Of a DNA stretch of 64,000 bases, positions 34,805 to 43,548 are shown in pieces. The notes beneath the pieces are model-generated. The model did no database searches. It was not told the origin of the DNA and was given only the letters and a program-made list of their open reading frames with translations. Position 1 is the stretch's first letter, and each line of letters begins with the position of its first letter. The position numbers were made by a program, and so were the translations under genes. Source of the stretch: Desulfovibrio sp. Lineage in GTDB: Bacteria; Desulfobacterota; Desulfovibrionia; Desulfovibrionales; Desulfovibrionaceae. The stretch spans positions 1 to 64,000 of the forward strand of contig JACQYS010000017.1 of NCBI GenBank assembly GCA_016208105.1, read 5' to 3'.

Positions 34805-36072
34805 GATTTGAGCACGCTCTGGCCGTTCATGTAGGGCACCAGCGCCTCGGGCAGGACCACCGAGCCGTCGGCCTGCTGGCAGTTCTCCAGAAGGGCCACC
34901 ATGGTTCGTCCCACAGCCATGCCTGAACCGTTCAAGGTGTGCGCGAGCTGGGATTTGCCGCCCTTGGGCTTGAAGCGGATGCCAGCCCGGCGCGCCTGGA
35001 AATCCTCGAAATTGGAACACGACGAGATTTCCCGGTATGCGTTCTGGCCGGGCAGCCAGACCTCGATGTCGTAGGTCTTGGCCGAGGAGAATCCCAGGTC
35101 CCCGGTGCACAGGGCGATCACCCGGTAGGGCAGGTTCAGCCGTTTGAGCACCTCTTCGGCATGGGTGGTCAAAAGCTCCAACTGCTCGTAGGACTCTTCG
35201 GGGCGGCAGAAGCGGACCAGTTCCACCTTGTCGAACTGGTGCTGGCGTATGAGCCCCTTGGTGTCCTTGCCGTAGGACCCTGCCTCGGAACGAAAGCAGG
35301 GGGTGTAGGCGCAGTAGGCCTTGGGCAGGTCGGCCTCTTCCAGGGTCTCGTCGCGGTGCAGGTTGGTCAGGGGCACCTCGGCCGTGGGAATGAGGTAGTA
35401 ATCCTTGAAACCCAGCTTGAAGAGGTCTTCCTCGAATTTGGGCAGCTGGCCGGTGCCGCGCAAGCTGTCGGAATTGACAATGTAGGGGGGAGCCACCTCG
35501 GTGTAGCCGTGCTCCCTGGTCTGGATGTCCATCATGAAGCTGACCAAAGCCCGCTCAAGTCTGGCCAGATCGCCCCAGAGCACGGAAAAGCGCGATCCGG
35601 TGATCTTGGCCGCCCGCTCGAAGTCCAGGCACCCCAGGTTCTGCCCTATTTCCCAGTGTTCCTTGGGTGTGAAGCCAAGCGAAGGGATGTCGCCCACCGT
35701 ACGGATGACCGGATTGTCCTTTTCATCCTTGCCCACCGGCGTGGTGGAATGCGGGACATTGGGGATGGAATAGAGAAAGGCCTCGGACTGCTCGTCCGCA
35801 GTGCGCACGCCTTCGTCCAGGATCTTGATGCGCTCGGACACGGCCGAGAGCCGCTCCATGAGGTGGGAGGCGTCCTGCCCGGAGCGCTTCAACTTGGCGA
35901 CCTCGCCGGACGAGGCGTTGCGCTCGTTCTTTAAGGCTTCCACCTCCGCAAGCAAGGTGCGGCGGGTTTCATCCAGGCGGACAAACTGGTCCAGGTCCAA
36001 ATTCATCTGGCGGTTGGCCAAGGCCTGGCGGACGACGTCCAGGTTCTTGCGCACGAAGCGCACATCGAGCAT
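34801..36072 (-). CDS. serS: Seryl-tRNA synthetase
   Basis: A 423-residue class II aminoacyl-tRNA synthetase. Residues 1-110 form the coiled-coil arm that contacts the tRNA (many Glu, Lys and Leu). Motif 2 is [21 protein letters not shown] and motif 3 is [20 protein letters not shown], both typical of SerRS. The length is standard. It starts with ATG 36070-36072. The next gene on the strand overlaps it by four bases. Confidence 0.97.
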   Translation of the reverse strand: MLDVRFVRKNLDVVRQALANRQMNLDLDQFVRLDETRRTLLAEVEALKNERNASSGEVAKLKRSGQDASHLMERLSAVSERIKILDEGVRTADEQSEAFLYSIPNVPHSTTPVGKDEKDNPVIRTVGDIPSLGFTPKEHWEIGQNLGCLDFERAAKITGSRFSVLWGDLARLERALVSFMMDIQTREHGYTEVAPPYIVNSDSLRGTGQLPKFEEDLFKLGFKDYYLIPTAEVPLTNLHRDETLEEADLPKAYCAYTPCFRSEAGSYGKDTKGLIRQHQFDKVELVRFCRPEESYEQLELLTTHAEEVLKRLNLPYRVIALCTGDLGFSSAKTYDIEVWLPGQNAYREISSCSNFEDFQARRAGIRFKPKGGKSQLAHTLNGSGMAVGRTMVALLENCQQADGSVVLPEALVPYMNGQSVLKS

Positions 36073-36154
36073 TGGCGGCCTCCGGGGAGCTTGTGTATGG
36101 TGGCCGGGGTCTTACGTCGCCGCAAATGCGGGGTCAAGCAGGGAGGCGTTTTTT

Positions 36155-36640
36155 ATGGGATGGGACCACATCGGCGAAGCCGTGACGGAACTGGCCAAGG
36201 AGCTCACCTCGCGGGGCTGGTGGCTAGCCACGGCCGAATCCTGCACGGGCGGCCTGGTGGCCAGCGAGCTTACCAATGTGTCCGGCAGCTCAGACTGGTA
36301 CGTTGGCGGAGTGGTGGCCTACGCCAACAGGATCAAGCAGGAGATGCTCGGCGTTGACGAAGATGTGCTGGCTTACCATGGTGCAGTAAGCCGCGAATCC
36401 GTCCTGGCCATGGTCCAGGGGGCGGCGGACAGGCTCAAAACCGAATGCGCCATTGCCATCTCCGGCGTGGCCGGGCCCACGGGCGGGACCCCGGAAAAAC
36501 CGGTGGGCACGGTCTGGATCGGCTGGTCAGTGTCCGGGACAGCCACTGCCGAGCACTTCCTGTTCACAGGCGACCGGCTTGACATAAAACGCCAGAGCGC
36601 CCTGGCCGCGATAAAGGGCATGACTGCCCGACTTCGCTGA
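36155..36640 (+). CDS. pncC: Nicotinamide-nucleotide amidohydrolase (CinA C-terminal domain)
   Basis: A 161-residue stand-alone CinA C-terminal domain. It hydrolyses nicotinamide mononucleotide to nicotinate mononucleotide and ammonia. The active-site start TAESCTGGLVASELTNVSGSS and the phrase ISGVAGPTGGTPEKPVGTVWIG are diagnostic. GGGAGG at 36141-36146 supports the ATG at 36155; the frame is open to 35801, inside serS on the other strand. It is divergent from serS. The N-terminal MoCF-like half of full CinA is absent, as usual for PncC. Confidence 0.92.
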   Translation: MGWDHIGEAVTELAKELTSRGWWLATAESCTGGLVASELTNVSGSSDWYVGGVVAYANRIKQEMLGVDEDVLAYHGAVSRESVLAMVQGAADRLKTECAIAISGVAGPTGGTPEKPVGTVWIGWSVSGTATAEHFLFTGDRLDIKRQSALAAIKGMTARLR

Positions 36641-36805
36641 AATTCTTTCCGCAATCATATCGTCACCTTTGGGCGCTATGGTTTCCAGGAATGGAACCGT
36701 ACCCCCTAAAGCAGGCCCACTGGACGCCTTGCCTGCTCCAACCACGCCGAGCGGAATTGGAGTCGAAAAGCCTGTGCGACACCTGCTTGTGAAAAGGAGA
36801 ACAAG

Positions 36806-37072
36806 GTGAGTAAGAACAAGGTGAAGATGGAAGGCGTGATGGATGTGAAGGAAGTGATCGCCTACCTCGAAGACGTGGTTGCCGGGTTCAAGGCCGGCTC
36901 GGTCTGCATGACTGTGGGCGAGGACTGCCTGACGCTCAAACCGCGCGGCGTAATGGACGTGGCCCTTAAGGTATCCCAGAAAAAAGCTAAGGAAAAAATC
37001 GCGTTGGAGGTTTCGTGGCGCCGCATCGAAGATGCGAGCATGCGCATCGGCGCTCCGGACGAGGCGGCCTAG
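36806..37072 (+). CDS. amphi-Trp domain protein
   Basis: An 88-residue protein matching the small amphi-Trp domain family by the order of features: an N-terminal KVKMEGVMDVKEVIAYLEDV, then a Gly-rich strand CMTVGEDCLTLKPRG and a C-terminal EKIALEVSWRR with the family tryptophan. The function of the family is unknown. AAAGGAG lies at 36793-36799, giving the GTG start at 36806. It ends near a terminator shared with the convergent gene. Confidence 0.75.
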   Translation: MSKNKVKMEGVMDVKEVIAYLEDVVAGFKAGSVCMTVGEDCLTLKPRGVMDVALKVSQKKAKEKIALEVSWRRIEDASMRIGAPDEAA

Positions 37073-37125
37073 AATCCACCCGTTTCTTGAATTTCTTCTG
37101 CCCCTCCTGTTGCTTGGTTCAACAT

Positions 37126-37151
37126 AAAAAGGCTCCTCCCGGAGCCTTCTT
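37126..37151. terminator. Bidirectional terminator between convergent genes
   Basis: AAGGCTCC-TCCC-GGAGCCTT (37129-37148), preceded by AAA and followed by CTTA. The stem overlaps the very end of the minus-strand gene (stop at 37150-37152). Confidence 0.8.
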
Positions 37152-37662
37152 ATGATGTCATTTTGGCCTTTTTGAGAGCCTGCTCACCTTTTCCGGATAT
37201 TACATAGCCCTTGAGGGTTCGCTCCCCTTCTATCTTGAGCTTCATCTTCAAGATGTACCCTCTATTGAGCAGATCATCAAAGTCGCTTGAAATATACTGG
37301 GCCGCCTTCTTGGCGGGCATCATGCGGCGGTAGCGCGGCATTCTGCTGAAATGAAAGATGTCTTGCAGAATAAGAAGGTGTTCGTAAGCCAGTTCGCTGC
37401 ACACTGGGCGGCTGGCTTCATTCCGACAAGCCTTTTCGAGCTGGCGCTGCCCCTCCGGAGTGAGGCGCAGGCCTTTCACTTCCTTGCCGCAACCATAGGT
37501 AAACTTGGCCCACTCCAGCAGGGCCTCGCCCACGAGGTGCGAAACATCCTCATCGCTGTAAGCCAAAGCGAGCTTGCGTGGCATGGTGCCGTGGTATTTG
37601 GCGACCTCAGAGAACTGCCCCACCGCACTGAGGATGGCCATTTGTGGATCAGACAACACCAT
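37150..37662 (-). CDS. Unknown protein with winged-helix-like repeats
   Basis: A 170-residue cytoplasmic, basic, mainly helical protein. The two halves look similar: FSEVAKYHGTMPRKLALAYS followed by a Gly-Leu-Arg-Leu-Thr-Pro-Glu-Gly wing, and FHFSRMPRYRRMMPAKKAAQ followed by ERTLKGYVISGKGEQALKK. This arrangement suggests two winged-helix DNA-binding domains, but I recognise no named family. It starts with ATG 37660-37662. It is separated from the dsr region by about 230 bases and convergent with the amphi-Trp gene. Confidence 0.6.
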   Translation of the reverse strand: MVLSDPQMAILSAVGQFSEVAKYHGTMPRKLALAYSDEDVSHLVGEALLEWAKFTYGCGKEVKGLRLTPEGQRQLEKACRNEASRPVCSELAYEHLLILQDIFHFSRMPRYRRMMPAKKAAQYISSDFDDLLNRGYILKMKLKIEGERTLKGYVISGKGEQALKKAKMTS

Positions 37663-37677
37663 GCCATTTCTCTCTTT

Positions 37678-37866
37678 TCACGACGCCCCGCCAAATCTTG
37701 AAGCGGGTGAGAACAGTTTTCGATATTCAGAAAACACATCCCTGTAAACCACAAGCATAATTTTTCCCGCAATTTTCAGCTCATGAACCCTCTCCAGAGC
37801 GTTTTCAATCTTTACAGGATGAAACCCTCGCGCTATGTGGAGTGGCGTTTGTGACGGGGCGAACAA
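37678..37866 (-). pseudogene. Possible remnant of a medium-chain dehydrogenase C-terminus
   Basis: A 62-codon frame, opening at a TTG, whose middle reads FHPVKIENALERVHELKIAG followed by KIMLVV. This is reminiscent of the C-terminal helix and strand of zinc-type alcohol dehydrogenases, where an Ala-Glu-Arg helix is followed by Gly-Lys-Ile-Val-Leu. No upstream part exists, and it lies within the gap before the RsbRD gene. It may be a degraded remnant or a chance resemblance. Confidence 0.2.
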
Positions 37867-37896
37867 GGCAACACCTTAGCCGCATGCAGGGCATCC

Positions 37897-38436
37897 ATGA
37901 ACACTGTCGAGGAACTTCTGGCCGCCAACCGGGAGGCCATCGTGCAGGATTGGTATCACCATATCCTGGACACGTACCCCCCGGAAACGGCCAAACTCTG
38001 GAAGAAGGGCGGCGACCCCTTCCATAATCCCGTGGCGGTCCGCACCCTTGAGGGGGTTCAGGCCGTGGTCGACTACCTTGTGAAAAAAGAAGATAGCAAG
38101 GCGCTCGAATCCGTCCTGGACTATCTTGACGAACTCATCCGGGTCCGTGCTGTGCAGAACTTCGCTCCCTCGCAGGCCGCGGGGTTCATCTTCCTGCTAA
38201 AGAAAACCATCAGGGAACGGCTCTGGTACGAGATCAAGAAGTTGGACATCTGGGAGCAGTTTGTGGCCCTGGAATCACGGATCGACGGGCTGGCCCTGGC
38301 CAGCCTCGATTTATATTCGAAATGCCGAGAGAAGCTCTTTGAGATCAAACTGCAGGATCTCAGACGGGAGCAGGTGCAACTTCTGAAACGCGCCCAACTG
38401 ATCGTGGGCATCGGCGAGGGCGAGCCGGCCAAGTAG
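37897..38436 (+). CDS. RsbRD N-terminal-domain protein
   Basis: A 179-residue helical protein. EELLAANREAIVQDWYHHIL and TLEGVQAVVDYLVKKEDSKA match the N-terminal domain of RsbRD (RsbT co-antagonist), a globin-like sensory module; the STAS domain is absent. The C-terminus ends in a charged helix. It stands 39 bases before dsrM on the same strand, and similar genes occur upstream of dsrMKJOP in other desulfovibrios as I recall. A role in sensing or regulating the complex is plausible but not shown by the sequence. Confidence 0.82.
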   Translation: MNTVEELLAANREAIVQDWYHHILDTYPPETAKLWKKGGDPFHNPVAVRTLEGVQAVVDYLVKKEDSKALESVLDYLDELIRVRAVQNFAPSQAAGFIFLLKKTIRERLWYEIKKLDIWEQFVALESRIDGLALASLDLYSKCREKLFEIKLQDLRREQVQLLKRAQLIVGIGEGEPAK

Positions 38437-38475
38437 CCGGCGGAGCGCAAAGGTTCAACGCGAGGTGGAGGGTAC

Positions 38476-39477
38476 ATGGCTGGACTCGTAACCGCATTAC
38501 TGGCCGTAGCGGCATTGGCCGCCCTGCCGGCCCTGGGGGCCGGGGCGGGAATGGCGAAGGTGTTCGGGACAATAGTCCCGTACGTGGCCGTCGCGATTTT
38601 CGTGGCGGGGTTCATTAAAAAGGTGATCGGTTGGGCATCTACGCCTCAGCCCTTCTCAATCGCCACCACGGGCGGACAACAGTACTCCCTGCCCTGGGTG
38701 AAGCAGGCGAAGTTCGATAACCCCTCCACCCCGGGCCAGACATTCATCCGTATGGCCCTGGAGGTCCTCTGCTTCAGGAGCCTGTTCCGCAACACCAAGC
38801 TGGACAACCGCCCTGAGGAAGGCAGAGTGGCATATGGGTCGGACAAGTCGCTGTGGCTGTTCTCTCTCATGTTCCACTACAGCTTCCTCATCGTATTCAT
38901 CAGGCACTTCCGCTTCTTCCTGGAGCCAGTGCCCATGGTCATCACGGGCGTCGAGTTCGTGGACTCCATCCTGCAGATTGGCGTTCCCACTCTCTACCTG
39001 ACCGACGTTTTCTTCGTGGTGGGCGTGACCTTCCTGCTGGCCAGGCGCATCTACGACCCCAAGGTCAACTACATCTCCCTGGCCTCCGACTTCTTTCCCC
39101 TGTTCCTGATCCTGGCGATCGCCCTGTCCGGCATCTACATGCGGTATTTCGCCAAGGTGGACGTCATCGCCATCAAGCAGCTGGTCATCGGGCTCGTGAG
39201 CTTCAAGCCGGTAATCCCGCCCAACATCGACTGGTCGTTCTACATGCACTTCTTCCTGGTGTGCGTGTTGTGGGCGTACTTCCCCTTCTCCAAGCTCATG
39301 CATCTGGGAGGCGTTTTCTTAAGCCCCACCCGGAACCTGCCCAACAATACCCGCATGGAGCGGTACATCAACCCCTGGAACGATCCGTCCATCAAGCCGC
39401 ACAGCTATGCGGACTACGAGGACGACTTCCGCGAGAAGATGATCGAGGCCGGCCTGCCGGTGGACAAGGAAGCCTAA
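38476..39477 (+). CDS. dsrM: DsrM, membrane cytochrome b subunit of the Dsr complex
   Basis: A 333-residue inner-membrane protein of the NarI-like family with about six helices that binds b-type hemes and exchanges electrons with the menaquinone pool. Histidines suitable for heme ligation are in SLMFHYSFLIVFIRHFRFF and WSFYMHFFLVCVLWAYFPFSKLMHL. The ribosome site GGAGG precedes ATG 38476. It is the first gene of dsrMKJOP; dsrK follows after 39 bases. The C-terminus from about 290 is soluble, in line with contact with DsrK. Confidence 0.93.
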   Translation: MAGLVTALLAVAALAALPALGAGAGMAKVFGTIVPYVAVAIFVAGFIKKVIGWASTPQPFSIATTGGQQYSLPWVKQAKFDNPSTPGQTFIRMALEVLCFRSLFRNTKLDNRPEEGRVAYGSDKSLWLFSLMFHYSFLIVFIRHFRFFLEPVPMVITGVEFVDSILQIGVPTLYLTDVFFVVGVTFLLARRIYDPKVNYISLASDFFPLFLILAIALSGIYMRYFAKVDVIAIKQLVIGLVSFKPVIPPNIDWSFYMHFFLVCVLWAYFPFSKLMHLGGVFLSPTRNLPNNTRMERYINPWNDPSIKPHSYADYEDDFREKMIEAGLPVDKEA

Positions 39478-39516
39478 ACCGCCCTGGGCTGGGCGTATTT
39501 CCACAAGGGAGATCGT

Positions 39517-41136
39517 ATGTCGAAGATGGCGCCGCCTGAAGAAGTCATGAACGTCAACTATTCCACGCCTGCAGAGCCGTGGATGGACGTCAAGCCAGAG
39601 TTCAAGCTCGGAAACTACTCATACCCCGGCAAACCCGACGTGCTCAAATACCTCGGGCTGCCTAACCCCAGGGACTGGAACCCTGAGGAAGAGGACTGGA
39701 AGCTACCGCCCGACTGGAGAGAGATCATCACAGACGGGTTCCGCGAGCTTCTGAAGAAGTACCGCTCCCTCAAGGTGTTCATGGACGTGTGCGTGCGCTG
39801 CGGTGCTTGCGCCGATAAGTGCCACTTCTATATCGGCTCCGGCGACCCCAAAAACATGCCGGTGCTGCGCGCGGAACTTTTGCGTTCCATCTACCGCGGC
39901 GAGTTCACCGTTGCGGCCAAGATCCTGGGCAAGCTGGCAGGTGCCCGCAAGCTGGAAGAAGACGTGATCAAAGAATGGTTCATGTACTTCTACCAGTGCA
40001 CCCAGTGCCGCCGCTGTTCGCTCTACTGCCCCTACGGCATCGACACCGCTGAGATCACCTTCCTGGCGCGTGACCTGATGAACCGCATCGGCGTGAACAT
40101 CAACTGGATCCTGGAGCCGGTGGCCAACTGCAACCGCACCGGCAACCACCTGGGCATCCAGCCCCATGCCTTCAAGGACATGATGGACTTCCTTGTCGAC
40201 GACATCGAGACCATCACCGGCAGGCGCGTGGAACCCACCTTCCACCGCAAGGGCGCGGAGATCCTCTTCATCACGCCCTCCGGCGACATCTTCGCCGAGC
40301 CCGGCATCTACACCTTCATGGGCTACCTGCTGCTGTTCGATTACCTGGACCTGGACGTCACATGGTCCACGTACGCTTCGGAAGGCGGCAACTTCGGTTC
40401 CTTCACCAACGACAAATGGATGAAGAAGTTGAACGCCAAGATGTACCACGAAGCCCAGCGTCTGGGTGTCAAGTACATCATCGGCGGCGAGTGCGGCCAT
40501 ATGTGGCGTGTGCTCAACCAGTTCATGGACACCATGAACGGCCCGGCCGACTTCCTGGAAGTACCCAAGAGCCCCATCACCGGCACGGTGTTCAACAACG
40601 CCAAGTCCACCAAGATGATCCACCTGGTGGAGTTCACCGCCGACCTCATTAAGAACAACAAGCTCAAGCTCGATAAGAGCCGCAACGCGGGCATCGTGGC
40701 CACCTGGCACGACTCCTGTAACACCTCGCGCGGCATGGGCTTCTTCGACGAGCCCCGCTACGTGCTCCAGAATGTGGTTGAGAAATTCGTGGATATGCCC
40801 AGCCAGACCATCCGCGAGCAGACCTTCTGCTGCGGCGGTGGCGCTGGCCTTAACAACGGCGAGTTCACCGAAATGCGCCTGCGCGGCGGTCTGCCCCGCG
40901 GGAACGCCCTTAACTACGTGCAGGAGAAGTTCGGGGTAAACACCATGAGCTGCATCTGCGCCATCGACCGCGCCACCCTGCCCGGCCTGGCCGACTACTG
41001 GGCTCCCGGGGTCACGGTCACCGGCCTGCACGAGTTGGTTGGCAATGCCCTGGTCTTCGAAGGCGAGGAAGAGCGCACCATGAACCTGCGCCAGGAAGAC
41101 CTGCCCGGCATCGAAGGGTCTGAGGAGGAGGAATAA
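39517..41136 (+). CDS. dsrK: DsrK, HdrD-like iron-sulfur subunit of the Dsr complex
   Basis: A 539-residue cytoplasmic protein related to heterodisulfide reductase HdrD. Two [4Fe-4S] motifs: Cys92, 95, 98, 102 and Cys161, 164, 167, 171. The CCG-type motifs that bind the special catalytic cluster are Cys326 (GGECGHMW), Cys401 (HDSCNTSRG) and Cys438-Cys439 (FCCGGGAG). It is thought to reduce the DsrC trisulfide during sulfite reduction. It is between dsrM and dsrJ; its TAA shares one base with the dsrJ ATG (TAATG). Confidence 0.96.
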   Translation: MSKMAPPEEVMNVNYSTPAEPWMDVKPEFKLGNYSYPGKPDVLKYLGLPNPRDWNPEEEDWKLPPDWREIITDGFRELLKKYRSLKVFMDVCVRCGACADKCHFYIGSGDPKNMPVLRAELLRSIYRGEFTVAAKILGKLAGARKLEEDVIKEWFMYFYQCTQCRRCSLYCPYGIDTAEITFLARDLMNRIGVNINWILEPVANCNRTGNHLGIQPHAFKDMMDFLVDDIETITGRRVEPTFHRKGAEILFITPSGDIFAEPGIYTFMGYLLLFDYLDLDVTWSTYASEGGNFGSFTNDKWMKKLNAKMYHEAQRLGVKYIIGGECGHMWRVLNQFMDTMNGPADFLEVPKSPITGTVFNNAKSTKMIHLVEFTADLIKNNKLKLDKSRNAGIVATWHDSCNTSRGMGFFDEPRYVLQNVVEKFVDMPSQTIREQTFCCGGGAGLNNGEFTEMRLRGGLPRGNALNYVQEKFGVNTMSCICAIDRATLPGLADYWAPGVTVTGLHELVGNALVFEGEEERTMNLRQEDLPGIEGSEEEE

Positions 41137-41525
41137 TGTACAACGCCAAATACATCATCCCGGGCCTGATCATCTTCCTCGGCCTGGTGCTGTTCCCCTT
41201 CATCAAGGGGATCGGGCAGCCAGAGCTGAAAATCGAGACCGAGAAGCCCAAGAACGTCAAGGAATGCGTGCTCAAGACCGAAAAGATGCGCGACGTGCAC
41301 ATGGTTCTCTTGAACGAATGGCGCGACGACGTGATCCGCAACGGCAAGCGGGTCTACACCAACGAAGCGGGAAAGCAGTTCAACATGAGCCTGACCAACA
41401 CCTGCATGGGCTGCCACGAGAACAAGGACAAGTTCTGCGACAAGTGTCACGAGGCGGTGGGCGTCACCCCCTACTGCTGGACCTGCCACAACATCTCGCC
41501 CGTGAAGAAAGAGGGGGGGAAATAA
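41136..41525 (+). CDS. dsrJ: DsrJ, triheme cytochrome c
   Basis: A 129-residue periplasmic cytochrome with three CxxCH sites: CMGCH, CDKCH and CWTCH in the last third. The first 28 residues (KYIIPGLIIFLGLVLFPFI) are an uncleaved signal/anchor. DsrJ has unusual heme ligation including a cysteine in known homologs; Cys47 in KECVL is a candidate. It is translated right after dsrK with a one-base overlap and is part of the DsrMKJOP complex. Confidence 0.95.
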   Translation: MYNAKYIIPGLIIFLGLVLFPFIKGIGQPELKIETEKPKNVKECVLKTEKMRDVHMVLLNEWRDDVIRNGKRVYTNEAGKQFNMSLTNTCMGCHENKDKFCDKCHEAVGVTPYCWTCHNISPVKKEGGK

Positions 41526-41526
41526 C

Positions 41527-42303
41527 ATGCAACGCTCCAGACGTGACTTCATGAAGCTGGCCGGCGTTTCGGCCCTGGGGCTCTCGGCCGGAACCTTGGG
41601 CTTCCTTGGACAGGGTGCCCAGGCCGCCGACGCCCTCCCCACCGCTACGGACTTTGCCAAGCCTATCACGGCCAAGCAGTGGGCAATGGTCATCGACACG
41701 GCCAAGTTCGACGACGCCCTGTTCAAAAAAGTTATCACTGCCTGCCACGCGTACCACAACGTGCCTGAGATTCCTGGAAAGCAGGAGATCAAGTGGATTT
41801 GGACCGATGAATTCCACGGCGCCTTCCCGACCGAGCGCCCGGCATTCCTGGCAGATGCCCAGGAGCACCGTAAGTACCTGCTTCTGTGCAACCACTGCGC
41901 GAATCCCGCTTGTGTTCGCGTGTGTCCCACTAAGGCCACGTTCAAGAACAATGAGGGCTTGGTGGTCATGGACTACCACCGCTGTATCGGTTGCCGCTAC
42001 TGCATGGCCGGCTGCCCCTACGGCGCCCGTAGCTTCAACTTCCGGGATCCCCAAGACTTCATCAAGGACATGAACTTGCTCTACCCTCACCGTACCCGCG
42101 GCGTGGTGGAGAAGTGCACCTTCTGCGTGGAGAAACTGGCCCAGGGCAAGATGCCCCTGTGTGTCGAGGCCTCGGGAGGCGCCATGATCTTTGGCGACCT
42201 TGCAGACCCCAAGTCCGAGGTCCGCAAGGTGCTGAAAGAGAAGTACGCCATCAGACGCAACCCCAGCGCCGGCACCGAGCCGAGCGTCTTCTACATCCTC
42301 TAG
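41527..42303 (+). CDS. dsrO: DsrO, periplasmic iron-sulfur subunit
   Basis: A 258-residue protein with a Tat signal peptide (RSRRDFMKLAGVSALGLSAG) and several [4Fe-4S] motifs of the ferredoxin type: CNHCANPACVRVCP, CIGCRYCMAGCP and CTFCVEKLAQGKMPLCVEA. It pairs with the NrfD-like DsrP and delivers electrons on the periplasmic side. The ATG at 41527 lies one base after the dsrJ stop. Confidence 0.95.
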   Translation: MQRSRRDFMKLAGVSALGLSAGTLGFLGQGAQAADALPTATDFAKPITAKQWAMVIDTAKFDDALFKKVITACHAYHNVPEIPGKQEIKWIWTDEFHGAFPTERPAFLADAQEHRKYLLLCNHCANPACVRVCPTKATFKNNEGLVVMDYHRCIGCRYCMAGCPYGARSFNFRDPQDFIKDMNLLYPHRTRGVVEKCTFCVEKLAQGKMPLCVEASGGAMIFGDLADPKSEVRKVLKEKYAIRRNPSAGTEPSVFYIL

Positions 42304-42313
42304 GAGAGCGGTC

Positions 42314-43477
42314 ATGATCGAAAAAGCCCTAAAGGGAAGCCCCCGCTACTTCGGAGTGCTGATGGCCTTTCTTGCCATCATGGGCATCGGCGGTGGTTTC
42401 TACCTCGTGCAGCTCAACAACGGCCTGATGATCACCGGCCTGTCGCGCGACGTGTCCTGGGGATTCTACATCGCCCAGTTCACCTATATGGTCGGCGTAG
42501 CCGCCTCCGCCGTCATGCTCGTGCTCCCCTATTACTTCCACCACTACAAAGCCTACTCCAAGATGATCATCATGGGCGAGTTTTTGGCCATCGCCGCGGT
42601 CATCATGTGCCTGGGCTTCATCGTCATCGACATCGGCCAGCCCCAGCGCATGCTGAACGTGCTGATCAACTCCACGCCGAATTCGGTCCTCTTCTGGGAC
42701 ATGGTGGTCCTTAACGGCTACCTAATCCTGAACGTGGTCATCGGCTGGACCAGCCTCATGGCCTACTGGAAGCGCGTGTCCCCGCCCGCGTGGGTGAAGC
42801 CCCTGGTGTATACCTCCATCGTCTGGGCCTTCTCCATCCATACGGTCACGGCCTTCCTGTACGCAGGCCTGCCGGGCCGCCACTACTGGCTCACCGCCAT
42901 CCTGGCCGCCCGCTTCCTGTCCTCGGCCTTCTGCTCAGGCCCCGCGATCCTCTTGCTGATGACCCTTCTCATCTCGAAGGTCACCAAGTTCGATCCAGGC
43001 AAAGAGGCCGTGAAAACCCTGTCCACCACCATCACCTACGCCATGTGCGTGAACGTCTTCTTCTTCTTCCTGGAAGTGTTCACCGCGTTCTACTCAAACA
43101 TGCCCGGGCACATGGACCCCATCCTGTTCCTGTTCAGCGGGTTCGAAGGCCACACCTACATGACTCCGTTCATGTGGATTGCAGCCCTGTTCGCCATCAC
43201 CTCGCTCATTCTGCTCATTCCGTACAAGTGGCGCTACAACCGCGACGTGCTGGTTCCCGCTCTGATCCTTCTGGTCATCGGCACCTGGATCGACAAGGGC
43301 ATGGGGCTTATCGCCGCCGGTTTCACCCCCAACCCCTTCGAGAAGGTCACCGAGTACCTGCCCACCGGGCCTGAACTCATGATCGCGCTCATGATCTACG
43401 CGGTTGGGGGCTTCGTGCTTACCATCCTGTGGAAGATTGCCCTGGAAGTCAGGGCCGAGGTGGAAGGGGGACTTTAG
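42314..43477 (+). CDS. dsrP: DsrP, NrfD-type membrane subunit
   Basis: A 387-residue inner-membrane protein of the NrfD/PsrC family with about ten helices. It is expected to interact with menaquinone and with DsrO. Charged residues typical of this family appear between the helices (SRDVSWGFYIAQF at 45-57, GLPGRHYWLTAILAARFLSS in the middle). AGGAG lies before the ATG. It is the last gene of the operon; a strong terminator follows at 43502. Confidence 0.94.
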   Translation: MIEKALKGSPRYFGVLMAFLAIMGIGGGFYLVQLNNGLMITGLSRDVSWGFYIAQFTYMVGVAASAVMLVLPYYFHHYKAYSKMIIMGEFLAIAAVIMCLGFIVIDIGQPQRMLNVLINSTPNSVLFWDMVVLNGYLILNVVIGWTSLMAYWKRVSPPAWVKPLVYTSIVWAFSIHTVTAFLYAGLPGRHYWLTAILAARFLSSAFCSGPAILLLMTLLISKVTKFDPGKEAVKTLSTTITYAMCVNVFFFFLEVFTAFYSNMPGHMDPILFLFSGFEGHTYMTPFMWIAALFAITSLILLIPYKWRYNRDVLVPALILLVIGTWIDKGMGLIAAGFTPNPFEKVTEYLPTGPELMIALMIYAVGGFVLTILWKIALEVRAEVEGGL

Positions 43478-43501
43478 TAGCCTTCTTTACCTGTAATTCG
43501 T

Positions 43502-43529
43502 AGAAGGCCGCCCTTTTGGGCGGCCTTCT
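43502..43529 (+). terminator. Terminator of the dsrMKJOP operon
   Basis: AGAAGGCCGCCC-TTTT-GGGCGGCCTTCT is a perfect 12-bp stem with a four-base loop, followed by TTTTA. It begins 25 bases after the dsrP stop. The next gene starts only 20 bases later, so its promoter must overlap the terminator or the gene relies on read-through. Confidence 0.93.
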
Positions 43530-43548
43530 TTTATGCTATGTAAACACC

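Noticed and set aside
36678-36809. Possible 43-codon peptide overlapping the start of the amphi-Trp gene (GTGA)
   Set aside because: There is no ribosome site before its ATG, and the peptide is Pro/Arg-rich without any recognisable feature.
39703-41031. Long open frame (442 codons) antisense to dsrK
   Set aside because: Its frame mirrors the codon pattern of dsrK, and the peptide is rich in His, Gly and Val as expected for a GC-driven shadow; dsrK has intact cluster motifs.
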